Assembly (NCBI GenBank): GCA_945957125.1 | Contig: CAMFJT010000004.1 | Span: forward strand, 1-64,000 | DNA: 64,000 bases | Direction of reading: 5' to 3' | Source: an uncultured Rhodospirillales bacterium | Lineage (GTDB): Bacteria; Pseudomonadota; Alphaproteobacteria; Reyranellales; Reyranellaceae | In this document: piece after piece, positions 1-8,029 of the stretch | How the letters are laid out: each line of letters begins with the position of its first letter | Numbering within the stretch: position 1 is the first letter of the stretch | The notes under the pieces: model-generated | Database searches by the model: none | What the model saw: the letters and a program-made list of their open reading frames with translations, nothing else | What the model was told of the DNA's origin: nothing | Made by a program: the position numbers and the translations under genes

Positions 1-35
1 CGGCAGTTCTCCATGGTCTCGAACAGGTCCGGCAT
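1..35 (-). CDS. N-terminal fragment, possibly nitroreductase family
   Basis: Only the first eleven codons lie in the window: ATG at 35-33 running leftward off the edge, reading MPDLFETMENC. A strong purine-rich ribosome site (GGAGGGAAC) sits 1-2 bases before the ATG core spacing, which supports a real start. The LFETM-NC pattern is typical of the first helix of FMN-dependent nitroreductases, but eleven residues cannot prove the family. The rest of the gene is outside the window. Confidence 0.35.
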   Translation of the reverse strand, partial: MPDLFETMENC

Positions 36-101
36 CGTTCCCTCCGTTTGCGCGTTGACCGAGCATAGTACAGCGCTCACGGCCGGCAAACGAAAGCGGC
101 G

Positions 102-575
102 TCAGCCGCGCCGCGCGGCCTCGATGCGGGCGACGTCGATCTTCTTCATGTCCATCATCGCCTCGAAGGCGCGCTTGGCCTCGTCGCCGCCGGCGGCCAT
201 CGCCTCGGTCAGCACACGCGGCGTGATCTGCCAGGAGACGCCCCACCTGTCCTTGCACCAGCCGCACGCGCTTTCCTGGCCGCCATTGCCGACGATGGCG
301 TCCCAATAACGGTCGGTCTCGGCCTGGTCGTCAGTGGCGATCTGGAACGAGAACGCCTCGGTCTGCTTGAAGATCGGGCCGCCGTTGAGGCCGACGCAGT
401 GGACGCCGGCTACGGTGAATTCGACCGTCAGCACGTCGCCCTTCTTGCCCGACGGATAGTCGCTCGGCGCGCGATGCACCGCCGTGACGGCGCTGTCGGG
501 AAAGGTCGCGGCATAGAAGCGGGCGGCCGCCTCGGCGTCCTTGTCGTACCAGATGCAGATCGTGTTCTTCGCCAT
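102..575 (-). CDS. VOC-superfamily protein, PhnB / 3-demethylubiquinone-type
   Basis: 157-residue single-domain protein. It opens with MAKNTICIWYDKDAEAAARF, the first beta-alpha element of the vicinal-oxygen-chelate fold. It contains the LNGGP and CGWCKDRWGVSWQITPR segments found in PhnB-like proteins once annotated as 3-demethylubiquinone methyltransferase. These small proteins usually have unknown substrates and no proven methyltransferase activity. The gene is divergent from the SDR at 676, with about 100 bp between the starts, so it is probably a separate transcription unit. The family call is firm; the function is open. Confidence 0.8.
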   Translation of the reverse strand: MAKNTICIWYDKDAEAAARFYAATFPDSAVTAVHRAPSDYPSGKKGDVLTVEFTVAGVHCVGLNGGPIFKQTEAFSFQIATDDQAETDRYWDAIVGNGGQESACGWCKDRWGVSWQITPRVLTEAMAAGGDEAKRAFEAMMDMKKIDVARIEAARRG

Positions 576-675
576 GACGTGTCCTTTCGTAAGCGGTCTG
601 TGAACGCCGCTTTTTCATGGGCGTTCCCTTCTCGGCAGCTTAACCTGATCGGCGCGAGCAGGAACGGAGAGTGCA

Positions 676-1467
676 GTGAGCCAACCGCCAGCCGGTCGCG
701 TATCCGGCAAGATCGCCCTCGTGACGGGAGCTGCCAATGGTCTCGGCCGCGCCATCGCCCTGCGCCTCGCCGAGGAAGGTGCGACGCTGGTGCTGGTCGA
801 CATCGATACCGCAGGCCTCGCCGAGACGGAGCGGCTGATCCGGACGGGCAGCGCCGGCGGCTCGAACCGGCCGCCGACATCGATCACGGCCGACGTGACC
901 GAGGAGGCGCCGGTCAAGGCGCTGTTCAGGCAGGTGCTGGAAACGCATGGCCGGCTCGACATCCTGGTCAACGACGTGGGCGGCGGCAGCACGGGCCATA
1001 TCTGGGAAGCCAGGCTCGAGGATTGGGACCACGTCATCCGGCTGAACCTGCGTTCGGCCTTCCTGTGCACGCGCGAGGCGACGGCGCACATGCGCGTGCG
1101 GGGCTCGGGCAGCATCGTCAACCTGTCGTCCGGCGCGCGCGAGGGCACCCCTTGGACCGCGGCCTATATCGGCAACTCGGCCTATTCGGCGGCCAAGGCG
1201 GGCATCCACGGCTTTACGCGTGGCGTGGCGCTCGAACTCGCCGATTCGGGTGTTCGGATCAACGCCGTCGCACCCGGCCCGATCGAGACCGAGCGCACCG
1301 GTCCGGGCTTCCGCAAGATCGAGCAGCTCGAATACGGACCGATCCGCGCCACGCCGATGCGCCGCATCGGCGTGCCGCAGGACATCGCCAATGCCGTGCT
1401 CTATCTCGCCTCGGACGAGGCCGCCTATGTCACTGGAACTACCCTGGCCGTTGCGGGAGGACGCTGA
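676..1467 (+). CDS. Short-chain dehydrogenase/reductase
   Basis: 263 residues from a GTG start at 676, preceded by GGAACGGAGAG. The Rossmann glycine motif TGAANGLG is at 17-24. The NNAG equivalent is altered to NDVG. The catalytic Ser (NLSSG) and Tyr170-x3-Lys174 (YSAAK) are present, so this should be an active NAD(P)-dependent oxidoreductase of the classical SDR type. The stop overlaps the next start (TGATG), making it the first gene of a four-gene rightward operon with two deacetylase-fold proteins and a flavoprotein. The substrate is unknown; the context suggests a catabolic route. Confidence 0.88.
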   Translation: MSQPPAGRVSGKIALVTGAANGLGRAIALRLAEEGATLVLVDIDTAGLAETERLIRTGSAGGSNRPPTSITADVTEEAPVKALFRQVLETHGRLDILVNDVGGGSTGHIWEARLEDWDHVIRLNLRSAFLCTREATAHMRVRGSGSIVNLSSGAREGTPWTAAYIGNSAYSAAKAGIHGFTRGVALELADSGVRINAVAPGPIETERTGPGFRKIEQLEYGPIRATPMRRIGVPQDIANAVLYLASDEAAYVTGTTLAVAGGR

Positions 1468-2345
1468 TGGACACGACGATCGCCAACCCACTCGACCATG
1501 ACCTCGCGGCGCTGAAGGCGAAGGCCGCGGACTACGGCGCGCGGCACAAGGTCGTCGAGGCCGTGCAATGGCCGCAGGGCGTGCGGCTGGCGGTGAACTT
1601 CACCGCCGACTTCGACACCATGCTGCTGCGCCGCCTGCTGGGCGAGCCGCCGCAGCAGCTCGCCAAGGGCGAGTTCGGCGGCCGGGTCGGCATCTGGCGG
1701 CTGATCGAGCTGTTCGACAGTCACGCGATCAAGGCAACGATCTTCACACCCGGCAGAATTTGCGAGCTTTATCCCGAGTCGCTGCGCGCGGCGGCACGGA
1801 GCGGCCACGAGATCGCCGATCATATGTGGGAGCACCAGGTCCCCAAGGACCCGGCGCTGGAGCGCGATCATCTGCGCCGGACCATGGCGGCGATCGAGAA
1901 GACGGTCGGCAAGAGGCCCGTCGGCACCCGCAGCAGCCACAGCCGCGAGCTGCTGCTCGAGCACGGCTACGTCTATGTATCCGAGGATTCGATGGACCAC
2001 CGGCCGAGCTGGATGAGCGCGCCGGACGGCTCGAAACCGATCCTCAACCTGCCGTTTCACTACGCCATCGACGACGCGATGTTCTTCAGCTTCGCCTGGC
2101 TGGGCAGCGACAACAGCGCGCAGCGCATGATGGACCCCGACCATGTCGAGGAGATCTGGTGGCGCATGTTCGAGCAGTGCTATCGCGACGGCGGCTACAT
2201 GAACATCTGCATGCATCCGTTCGTCTCGGGCCGCGCGCTGCGCATCGCCATGCTCGACCGGCTGATCGGGCGCATGAAGACGCTGCCTGGAGTCTGGTTC
2301 CCGACCTGCGAGCAGGTCGCCCGCCATATCGTCGGAGCCCGCTGA
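1467..2345 (+). CDS. Polysaccharide-deacetylase-fold hydrolase 1
   Basis: 292 residues from an ATG that overlaps the SDR stop by one base. NodB-homology features are visible: NFTADFD for the first acidic motif, HEIADHMWEH supplying the metal-binding histidine pair, and RPVGTRSSHS for the following loop. There is no signal peptide, so the protein is cytoplasmic and unlikely to act on cell-wall polymers. PuuE-type allantoinases and some cyclic-imide hydrolases share this fold, and a C-N hydrolase acting on a small molecule fits better. It is followed by a second homologue, also in one-base overlap. Confidence 0.82.
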   Translation: MDTTIANPLDHDLAALKAKAADYGARHKVVEAVQWPQGVRLAVNFTADFDTMLLRRLLGEPPQQLAKGEFGGRVGIWRLIELFDSHAIKATIFTPGRICELYPESLRAAARSGHEIADHMWEHQVPKDPALERDHLRRTMAAIEKTVGKRPVGTRSSHSRELLLEHGYVYVSEDSMDHRPSWMSAPDGSKPILNLPFHYAIDDAMFFSFAWLGSDNSAQRMMDPDHVEEIWWRMFEQCYRDGGYMNICMHPFVSGRALRIAMLDRLIGRMKTLPGVWFPTCEQVARHIVGAR

Positions 2346-3283
2346 TGCCGTGGAAAGAGCGCTACACGACCGGCGACGAGAAGAGCATCGCCGATTCCGA
2401 CATCACGTGGCCGGACGGCAAGCGCTGCTGCTTCCGCGTCGTGGTCGATCTCAGCCCGGCCTGCGGTCCGGACGGCCTCAAGCCAGCCGACCTCGCCACA
2501 CCTGACGCCTATTACGGCATGAATGGCGGGCTCGACGCGCTGGTCGGCATGCTGGGCCGCTACGGGCTAAAGGCGACCTTCGCCGTGCCCGCCGCCATCG
2601 CCGAAATCCAGGCGGACAAGCTGCGAGGGCTCGCGGACGACGGCCACGAGATCGCCGCGCACGGCTTCAAGCACGAGGACGTGAGCGCGCTCGACAGGGA
2701 CGAGGAGCGTGCACGTATCGCCCGCACGACCGAGATCATCGCCCGCGTGGCGGGCGTTCGCCCGGTCGGCTGGTTCTCGCTTGCCCGACCCGGCGACAAG
2801 TTCGCCGGCGGCGCAATCAGCCCGAATACGATAGACCTGCTGCTCGACGGCGGTTACGCCTATTTCGGCAACGGTCTGGCCGACGACGCGCCCTACTACT
2901 GGGTGAGCGATTTCGCCAGGCGCCGCGCAATTCTGGCTTTGCCCTACTACTATCATTTCGACGACCAGTTCTTCCTGCTCTTCCCGCGCAAGGGCACCGG
3001 CCTCGAGAACCCCGACTCGCTGTTCCGCAACTGGAAGGCCGAGCTCGACGCGCAATACCGGCGCGGCCGGCACTTCTCGATGGTCCTGCATCCGCACGCG
3101 ATCGGCTGGCCCAACCGCCTGCACATGCTCGATCAGTTCCTCGACCATGCCCGCGCCCTGCCCGAGCTGTGGTACGCCACGAGCGCGGCCTGCGCGCGGC
3201 ACTGGACCACGACCTTCCCCGCCGCCACGCATCTCAGGCTCGAGCAGTCGATCTGGCAGGACCATCCGGGGAGCCTGAGCTGA
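2345..3283 (+). CDS. Polysaccharide-deacetylase-fold hydrolase 2
   Basis: 312 residues. The ATG overlaps the previous stop by one base (TGATG), so translation is probably coupled. The acidic motif is RVVVDLSPA and the histidine motif is HEIAAHGFKHED, closer to the canonical SHG-x2-H form than in the upstream copy. It also lacks a signal peptide. The two genes are diverged homologues of similar length and may form a heteromeric or sequential pair acting on a cytoplasmic amide or cyclic imide. The exact substrate cannot be read from sequence. Confidence 0.8.
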   Translation: MPWKERYTTGDEKSIADSDITWPDGKRCCFRVVVDLSPACGPDGLKPADLATPDAYYGMNGGLDALVGMLGRYGLKATFAVPAAIAEIQADKLRGLADDGHEIAAHGFKHEDVSALDRDEERARIARTTEIIARVAGVRPVGWFSLARPGDKFAGGAISPNTIDLLLDGGYAYFGNGLADDAPYYWVSDFARRRAILALPYYYHFDDQFFLLFPRKGTGLENPDSLFRNWKAELDAQYRRGRHFSMVLHPHAIGWPNRLHMLDQFLDHARALPELWYATSAACARHWTTTFPAATHLRLEQSIWQDHPGSLS

Positions 3284-3285
3284 TC

Positions 3286-4437
3286 ATGGCCTCGCCGGAG
3301 CTTCTCGACGCGGCGCGCCGGCTCGTTCCGAGGATCCATGCAACGCGCGACTACGGCGAGCAGCATTGTCGCCTCGAGCCCGGCGTGCTGGCGGCGCTGC
3401 ACGAGGCACAGCTCTTCCGGATGATGATTCCTGCCGATACTCGCGGCCTGCAGACCGAGCTGACCACCGCGATGCAGGTGGTCGAGACGATCGCGGCGGC
3501 CGACGGCGCCACCGGCTGGAACCTGATGATCGGCGCGGCCTACGGCGTCTGGGCGTCGCGACTCGACTCCGAAACCGCGCGCCTGATCTACGCCCGGCCC
3601 GATGCCGTCGTGGCGGGCGCGCTCCGGCCGAGCGGCGTTGCCAGGATCGTCGAGGGCGGCTTCATCGTCGAGGGCACCTGGTCGTTCGCCAGCGGTATCG
3701 GCCACAGCGCCTGGTGGCTCGCCGGCTGCGCCGTTCACGACGAGTCAGGGCTGCGCCGAAATGTCGACGGCACGCCGCACACGCGGCTCGTGTTCATTCC
3801 GGCCAGCGACGGCGAGCTGATCGACAGCTGGGCCGTCGGCGGCATGCGCGGCACCGGCAGCCACGACTATGCGATCAACGCCGTGTTCGTGCCGATCGAA
3901 CGAACGCTGCCGTCGGATGCAATGTCGCGCCTGCCAGAGCCGCTGTACAACCTGCCGCTGATGGCCCTGATGGACAGCATGATGGCAGCCGTACCCTTGG
4001 GCATCGCGCGCTCCGCAATCGACGCCTTCGCCGCCGTCGCCGGCAGCCGGATCGGCCATGGGTCGAGCACCCCTGCCGCCGGCAAGCCCGCCGTGCAGGC
4101 CGATGTCGGCCGCGCCGAGGCGCTGCTGCGTGCCGCCCGCTGCTGGCTCTACCAGAGCGTCGAGGAGGCGATGGCCGAGTTGCACGCGGGGCGCCCGGTT
4201 TCGACCCGGCAGGCCGCCCTGATGCGCCTGGCTCGGGTCAACGCGATGACCGCAGGTGTCCAGGCGGTCGACCTGATCTACGCAGCCGCCGGTAGCGCCT
4301 CTGCCCGCAGCAGCGGCCTGATCGACCGCTGCTTCCGCGACATCCACGTTGCCGCGCAGCATACGGCCCTGCATCCCTCCAACTACGAGATATGCGGCGC
4401 CGTGCTGCTCGGCAACGCCGCCGCACGCTCGCTCTAG
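3286..4437 (+). CDS. Acyl-CoA-dehydrogenase-fold flavoprotein, possible flavin monooxygenase
   Basis: 383 residues from ATG 3286, two bases after the upstream stop. The protein has the acyl-CoA dehydrogenase fold seen in two-component FMN/FAD hydroxylases such as HsaA and DszC: an N-terminal helical domain with PGVLAALHEAQLFRMMIP, a middle beta-domain with GTWSFASGIGHSAWW, and a C-terminal helical bundle ending in the family-typical DIHVAAQHTALHPSNYE. That terminal pattern resembles the hydroxylase branch more than beta-oxidation enzymes. It is the last gene of the 676-4437 operon. No flavin reductase partner is present nearby. Confidence 0.8.
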   Translation: MASPELLDAARRLVPRIHATRDYGEQHCRLEPGVLAALHEAQLFRMMIPADTRGLQTELTTAMQVVETIAAADGATGWNLMIGAAYGVWASRLDSETARLIYARPDAVVAGALRPSGVARIVEGGFIVEGTWSFASGIGHSAWWLAGCAVHDESGLRRNVDGTPHTRLVFIPASDGELIDSWAVGGMRGTGSHDYAINAVFVPIERTLPSDAMSRLPEPLYNLPLMALMDSMMAAVPLGIARSAIDAFAAVAGSRIGHGSSTPAAGKPAVQADVGRAEALLRAARCWLYQSVEEAMAELHAGRPVSTRQAALMRLARVNAMTAGVQAVDLIYAAAGSASARSSGLIDRCFRDIHVAAQHTALHPSNYEICGAVLLGNAAARSL

Positions 4438-4476
4438 AGTCTGCAACCGCAGACGCGAGCCGGGCGTTCGCTTCAC

Positions 4477-4848
4477 ATGAAGTGCCACGTACTGCTCGGC
4501 CTCGTCGCCCTGTTCGCCGTAGCCGCTCCTGCCGTGGCGGAGGTCAAGTTCGTCGGTCAGAGCCGCGCCACGCCTCAGCTGAAGCAGGATGTGCTCAGTG
4601 CCATAACCGGCTACGCGAAGGCGCGGCACGGCTGCGGCGCCGTTGCAGGGGTGCAGACCATGCCTCTCGGTGACAAGTACGAACCCAAGACTCCGCTCTA
4701 TCGCGTCAGTGAGCCGCAACATCTCTACGAGCGCTGGACCGCCGATCTCTGCGGCACGAAGCGAGCCTTCCTCGTCGCGCTCTGGCCCTCGCCGAAGGGC
4801 GGTGCGGACTACAAGGTCGTAGAAGTGCCGCCCGGCACCGATCCTTGA
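4477..4848 (+). CDS. Small secreted hypothetical protein
   Basis: 123 residues. An N-terminal signal peptide (MKCHVLLGLVALFAVAAPAVA) ends in an Ala-x-Ala type cleavage site near residue 21. The mature part is about 100 residues with two cysteines (HGCG and DLCG) that could form a disulfide. No family is recognised. It is followed after 25 bp by another small exported protein at 4874, and the two are probably co-transcribed. Function is unknown; a periplasmic role is inferred only from the signal. Confidence 0.7.
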   Translation: MKCHVLLGLVALFAVAAPAVAEVKFVGQSRATPQLKQDVLSAITGYAKARHGCGAVAGVQTMPLGDKYEPKTPLYRVSEPQHLYERWTADLCGTKRAFLVALWPSPKGGADYKVVEVPPGTDP

Positions 4849-4873
4849 TTTCCCGGAGCAAAAGGAGCCATCG

Positions 4874-5296
4874 ATGAACCGTTACCTCGCCACGGCTCTC
4901 GCGAGCACGCTGCTCTCCACCGTCGCTCTCGCCGCATCCCCCTGGGACGGAACCTACCTCTACGAGCAGCCGATCGGACCGGGCGCGGGCGGACTGCAGC
5001 TCTTCGTCAATCACCAGCTTACCGTCAGCCCCAACGGGTGTCGCATCGACGCCGAGGGCTATCAGACATACGAAAAGATCCGCTGCCAGGCGAAGCCCAA
5101 CGGTGAGAAGCTCGACGTGTTCTTCCTGAGCTACGACGACGGCAAGACAGTGAACGTGCACGGCGTGAAGATCTATGAACCCAATCAGAGGCTGTTCACC
5201 CTGACACACAAGGGCAGTGCCATCGGGACGGAATGGGCCGGTTACGCACGCAACAAGCACATCGGCCCCGGGGAAGAGACCTTCAAGAAGATGTAG
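4874..5296 (+). CDS. Small secreted protein, DUF5991-like
   Basis: 140 residues with a signal peptide ending near TVALAA (about residue 21). The mature domain begins SPWDGTYLYEQ and contains NGCRIDAEGYQTYEKIRC, a beta-rich pattern that resembles DUF5991-type periplasmic proteins; this family assignment is from memory. An AAAAGGAG ribosome site precedes the ATG. It converges with the SDR at 5315 with only 18 bp between stops. Biological role unknown. Confidence 0.7.
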   Translation: MNRYLATALASTLLSTVALAASPWDGTYLYEQPIGPGAGGLQLFVNHQLTVSPNGCRIDAEGYQTYEKIRCQAKPNGEKLDVFFLSYDDGKTVNVHGVKIYEPNQRLFTLTHKGSAIGTEWAGYARNKHIGPGEETFKKM

Positions 5297-5314
5297 CGGG
5301 GAGGGTGCAGGCCC

Positions 5315-6163
5315 TCAGATCATCGCCATGCCACCACTGACGCCGATATGCTGGCCGGTGACGAAAGAGGCCTCCGGGGCGCCGAAATAGGCGACGGCGG
5401 AGGCGACCTCGGTGGGATGTGAGAAGCGGCCCATGCTGATGCCGCGCTGGCCGACGATCCTCCCCAGCTCTTCCATAACGCCGGGACCTGTCCACGCCGG
5501 ATCGCGATAGCTCGCCGCCGGCGGATCGGGATCACCGTCGGCGGCGGTCTCGATGCCACCGGGCGAGACGCAGTTGACCGTGATGCCCTGCGCGATCGTC
5601 TCGCCCGCGAGGGTTACGGTAAGGCCGACCATCGAGCCCTTGCCGACACCCGCGAGCAGCGTGTGGAACGGCGCGCCGGTGCGCCATGCCTCGCCCGCGA
5701 TGTTGACGATGCGGCCGTAGCGGCGCTCGATCATGGTCGGCAGCACCGCCTTGCAACAGCGCACCGTGTTCCACACGTTCCAGTCGACCGCCTTCTGCAG
5801 CAGCTCCTCGGTGAAATCGACCAGCCGCATGCGGATCAGCGCAGCGGCGTTGTTGACCAGCGTGTCGACTCGCCCGAACTCCGCCAGCGTGCGCGCCACC
5901 ATCTCGTCGGCGACGCCCTCGCGGCTGAGATCGCCGCCGATCGCGAGAAACGGTCGGCCGGTCTCCTCCTGCAACAGTCGCGCGGTACGCTGCACGCGCT
6001 CCTCCTGGATGTCGGCGACGACGACGGCCGCGCCCTCCTCCGCCAGCCGCCGGGCGATCACGCGGCCCAGCCCCTGCGCCGCGCCGGTAACGATGGCGAC
6101 CCGGCCGTCATAACGCCGGCACTCTGTCTTCACGGCATAGGGCAGTGTCTTGGGCTCGCTCAC
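5315..6163 (-). CDS. SDR-fold protein lacking the catalytic Tyr/Ser
   Basis: 282 residues from a GTG start (6163-6161) that overlaps the stop of the upstream amidohydrolase (GTGA). The Rossmann motif TGAAQGLG is at about 26-33, NNAA at 104-107 and a C-terminal GQHIGVSGG, so the fold is clearly classical SDR. The usual YxxxK reads AGVGK (Ala171, Lys175), and the catalytic Ser region reads NIAGEAW with no serine. It is therefore either a non-redox SDR or one with an unusual mechanism. It pairs with the amidohydrolase at 6160 in a two-gene leftward operon. Confidence 0.85.
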   Translation of the reverse strand: MSEPKTLPYAVKTECRRYDGRVAIVTGAAQGLGRVIARRLAEEGAAVVVADIQEERVQRTARLLQEETGRPFLAIGGDLSREGVADEMVARTLAEFGRVDTLVNNAAALIRMRLVDFTEELLQKAVDWNVWNTVRCCKAVLPTMIERRYGRIVNIAGEAWRTGAPFHTLLAGVGKGSMVGLTVTLAGETIAQGITVNCVSPGGIETAADGDPDPPAASYRDPAWTGPGVMEELGRIVGQRGISMGRFSHPTEVASAVAYFGAPEASFVTGQHIGVSGGMAMI

Positions 6164-7164
6164 GCCGCTTCTCCGAGGAAGCGCTTCGCGTTGCCCGACA
6201 GGACCAGCGCCTGATCGGCGGCGGACAGGCCGAGCTTCTCGACGGCCGTCACCGGCTCGGTCTCCTCGATCGTGAACGGATGGTCAGTGCCGACACAGAG
6301 CTGCGTGACGCCGAACCGCTCGATCAGGAAGCGCAGCGTATCGGCATCGTAGACCAGCGTGTCGTAATAGAGCCGGCGCGCCATCTCGGCCGGCGAGCCG
6401 CCGGTCGCCTCCTTCAGCGCGGGCATCATCTTCCAGCCGTGCAGGAAGCGCGGCAGCACCAGGCCGAACACGCCGCCGCCATGGCTAAAGGCGATGCGCA
6501 GCTTTGGGTGACGGCCGATGATGCCGCCCATCATCAGCGACACGATCGCCGTCGAGGTCTCGCACGGGAACAACGCCAGCGCCGGCATGTTGGGCGGGCC
6601 GACCAGCCGCTCGGTACCGGCCGGATGCAGCGCGTGCACGAAGATCGCCGCGCCCAGCCGCTCCGCCGTCGCGAAGAACGCGGCATAGCGCTTGTCGCCG
6701 ATCGACACGCCGTTGACGTTGGTGCCGATCTCGACACCCTTGAAGCCCGCCTTCATCAACCGCTCGAGCTCCGCCGTCGCGCGGTCGGGATCCTGCATCG
6801 GAACCATGCCGAGGCCGGCGAAGCGGCCCTTGCCGTCGGCGACCATCGTGGCGATCGTGTCGTTGACATGCCGGCCGATCGACTCGGCGTCTTCCGGCTC
6901 CATCCAGTAGGACAAGAGCTCCGGCATCGGCGACAGGACCTGGCGCTCGACGCGCGAGGCTTCCATCACCTCGAGCCGCCGGTCGAGGCTCCAGCTATGG
7001 TCGCTCACCGTGCGGAACACCTTGCCGGCGATCATCACGTTGCAATGGTGACAGTCGTGCGCCGGCACCATCGAGGGCCACCGCACATTGGCATGGCGAC
7101 CGGCATAGGCGGGAAAGCTCGCGGGAACGATATGGGTGTGGATGTCGGTGGTGCCCGTCGTCAT
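6160..7164 (-). CDS. Amidohydrolase-2 family metal-dependent hydrolase/decarboxylase (ACMSD-like)
   Basis: 334 residues from ATG 7164, preceded by GGGGGAAC. The metal-binding DIHTHIVP motif is at residues 7-14. Further signatures are the conserved His in FVHALHP, FSHGGG and the C-terminal GTDHPF aspartate. This is the pattern of amino-carboxymuconate-semialdehyde decarboxylase and gamma-resorcylate decarboxylase relatives, which perform metal-dependent decarboxylation or hydrolysis of aromatic-derived acids. It is divergent from the SDR/GntR/Rieske operon at 7217, with a 52 bp shared promoter region, so a role in the same ring-degradation route is likely. Confidence 0.85.
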   Translation of the reverse strand: MTTGTTDIHTHIVPASFPAYAGRHANVRWPSMVPAHDCHHCNVMIAGKVFRTVSDHSWSLDRRLEVMEASRVERQVLSPMPELLSYWMEPEDAESIGRHVNDTIATMVADGKGRFAGLGMVPMQDPDRATAELERLMKAGFKGVEIGTNVNGVSIGDKRYAAFFATAERLGAAIFVHALHPAGTERLVGPPNMPALALFPCETSTAIVSLMMGGIIGRHPKLRIAFSHGGGVFGLVLPRFLHGWKMMPALKEATGGSPAEMARRLYYDTLVYDADTLRFLIERFGVTQLCVGTDHPFTIEETEPVTAVEKLGLSAADQALVLSGNAKRFLGEAA

Positions 7165-7216
7165 TCGTTCCCCCGGTCTCGTTGATGTATCGTGCGGCGA
7201 CGTTATGGGAGATCGA

Positions 7217-8029
7217 ATGAAACTCAAAGACAAAGTCGCCCTCGTCACGGGCACCAGCCCAAACATCGGCGGCGGCATCGCCGAGGCGCTCGCCGCCGAA
7301 GGCGCCGCGATCGTCAGTGTCGATGCCTCGGCCGCAAACGCCGACGATTGCGCGGCGTATATCCGGAGCATCGGCGGCAAGGCGCTCGGCATCACCTGCG
7401 ATGTGACCGACGAAGCGCAGGTCGCCGCCGCCGTCCAGAAGGCCTGCGAGACCTTCGGCCGGATCGACGTGCTGGTGAACAACGCCGTGCTGTTCAACAA
7501 GAAGGGCGTGCTCGGCATGCCGCTCGCCGAGTGGCGCAAGCAGATCGACGTGATCCTGACGGGCGCCTTCCTGTTCACGAAGTATGTTGCCCAGTCGATG
7601 ATCGACCGCCAGGTGCGGGGCAGCATCCTCAACATCGTCTCGACGGCGGGCCATCAGGGCGAGCCGAACAATATCGGCTACTCGACGGCCAAGGGCGGCA
7701 TGCTGAACTTCACCCGCTCGGCCGCAATGGAGCTGGTGAAGCACGGCATCCGGGTCAACAGCCTGACGCCGACCGCGACCGATCCCTCGGAATCCTCGGA
7801 GCGGGCGCAGCGCTGGGGCCGCGCCGCGATCGATCTCTCGGCCGCCAGGCCGGTCTTCGAGATGTATCGCAGCCGGATCCCGATGCAGAAGCTGCCGAGC
7901 CCGAGCGACTACGGCCGGGCCGCCGCCTTCATCGTGTCGTCCGAGGCCGAGATGATGACCGGCACCGACCTGCGCATCGACGCCGGCGCCATCGCACGCT
8001 ACTGGCCGTGGGACCCGGCACGGAAGTGA
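7217..8029 (+). CDS. Short-chain dehydrogenase/reductase
   Basis: 270 residues. ATG 7217 is chosen over the ATG at 7205 because GGGAGA lies five bases before it and the protein then begins MKLKDKVALVTG. The motif TGTSPNIGGG replaces the usual TGxxxGIG. NNAV, the catalytic Ser in NIVSTAG and YSTAK are intact. As first gene of the Rieske/extradiol operon it may be the dihydrodiol dehydrogenase that rearomatises the product of the ring-hydroxylating oxygenase; that role is inferred from position. Its stop overlaps the regulator start. Confidence 0.87.
   Translation: MKLKDKVALVTGTSPNIGGGIAEALAAEGAAIVSVDASAANADDCAAYIRSIGGKALGITCDVTDEAQVAAAVQKACETFGRIDVLVNNAVLFNKKGVLGMPLAEWRKQIDVILTGAFLFTKYVAQSMIDRQVRGSILNIVSTAGHQGEPNNIGYSTAKGGMLNFTRSAAMELVKHGIRVNSLTPTATDPSESSERAQRWGRAAIDLSAARPVFEMYRSRIPMQKLPSPSDYGRAAAFIVSSEAEMMTGTDLRIDAGAIARYWPWDPARK

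Noticed and set aside
4477-5296. Toxin-antitoxin pair of two small genes
   Set aside because: Both products have N-terminal signal peptides and the second resembles a periplasmic domain family, which does not fit a cytoplasmic toxin-antitoxin module.
7165-7216. GntR operator or promoter hexamers in the divergent gap
   Set aside because: TTGATG at 7182-7187 is not followed by a TATAAT-like box at a usual distance, and the only dyad (GAT-GT-ATC) is too short to call.
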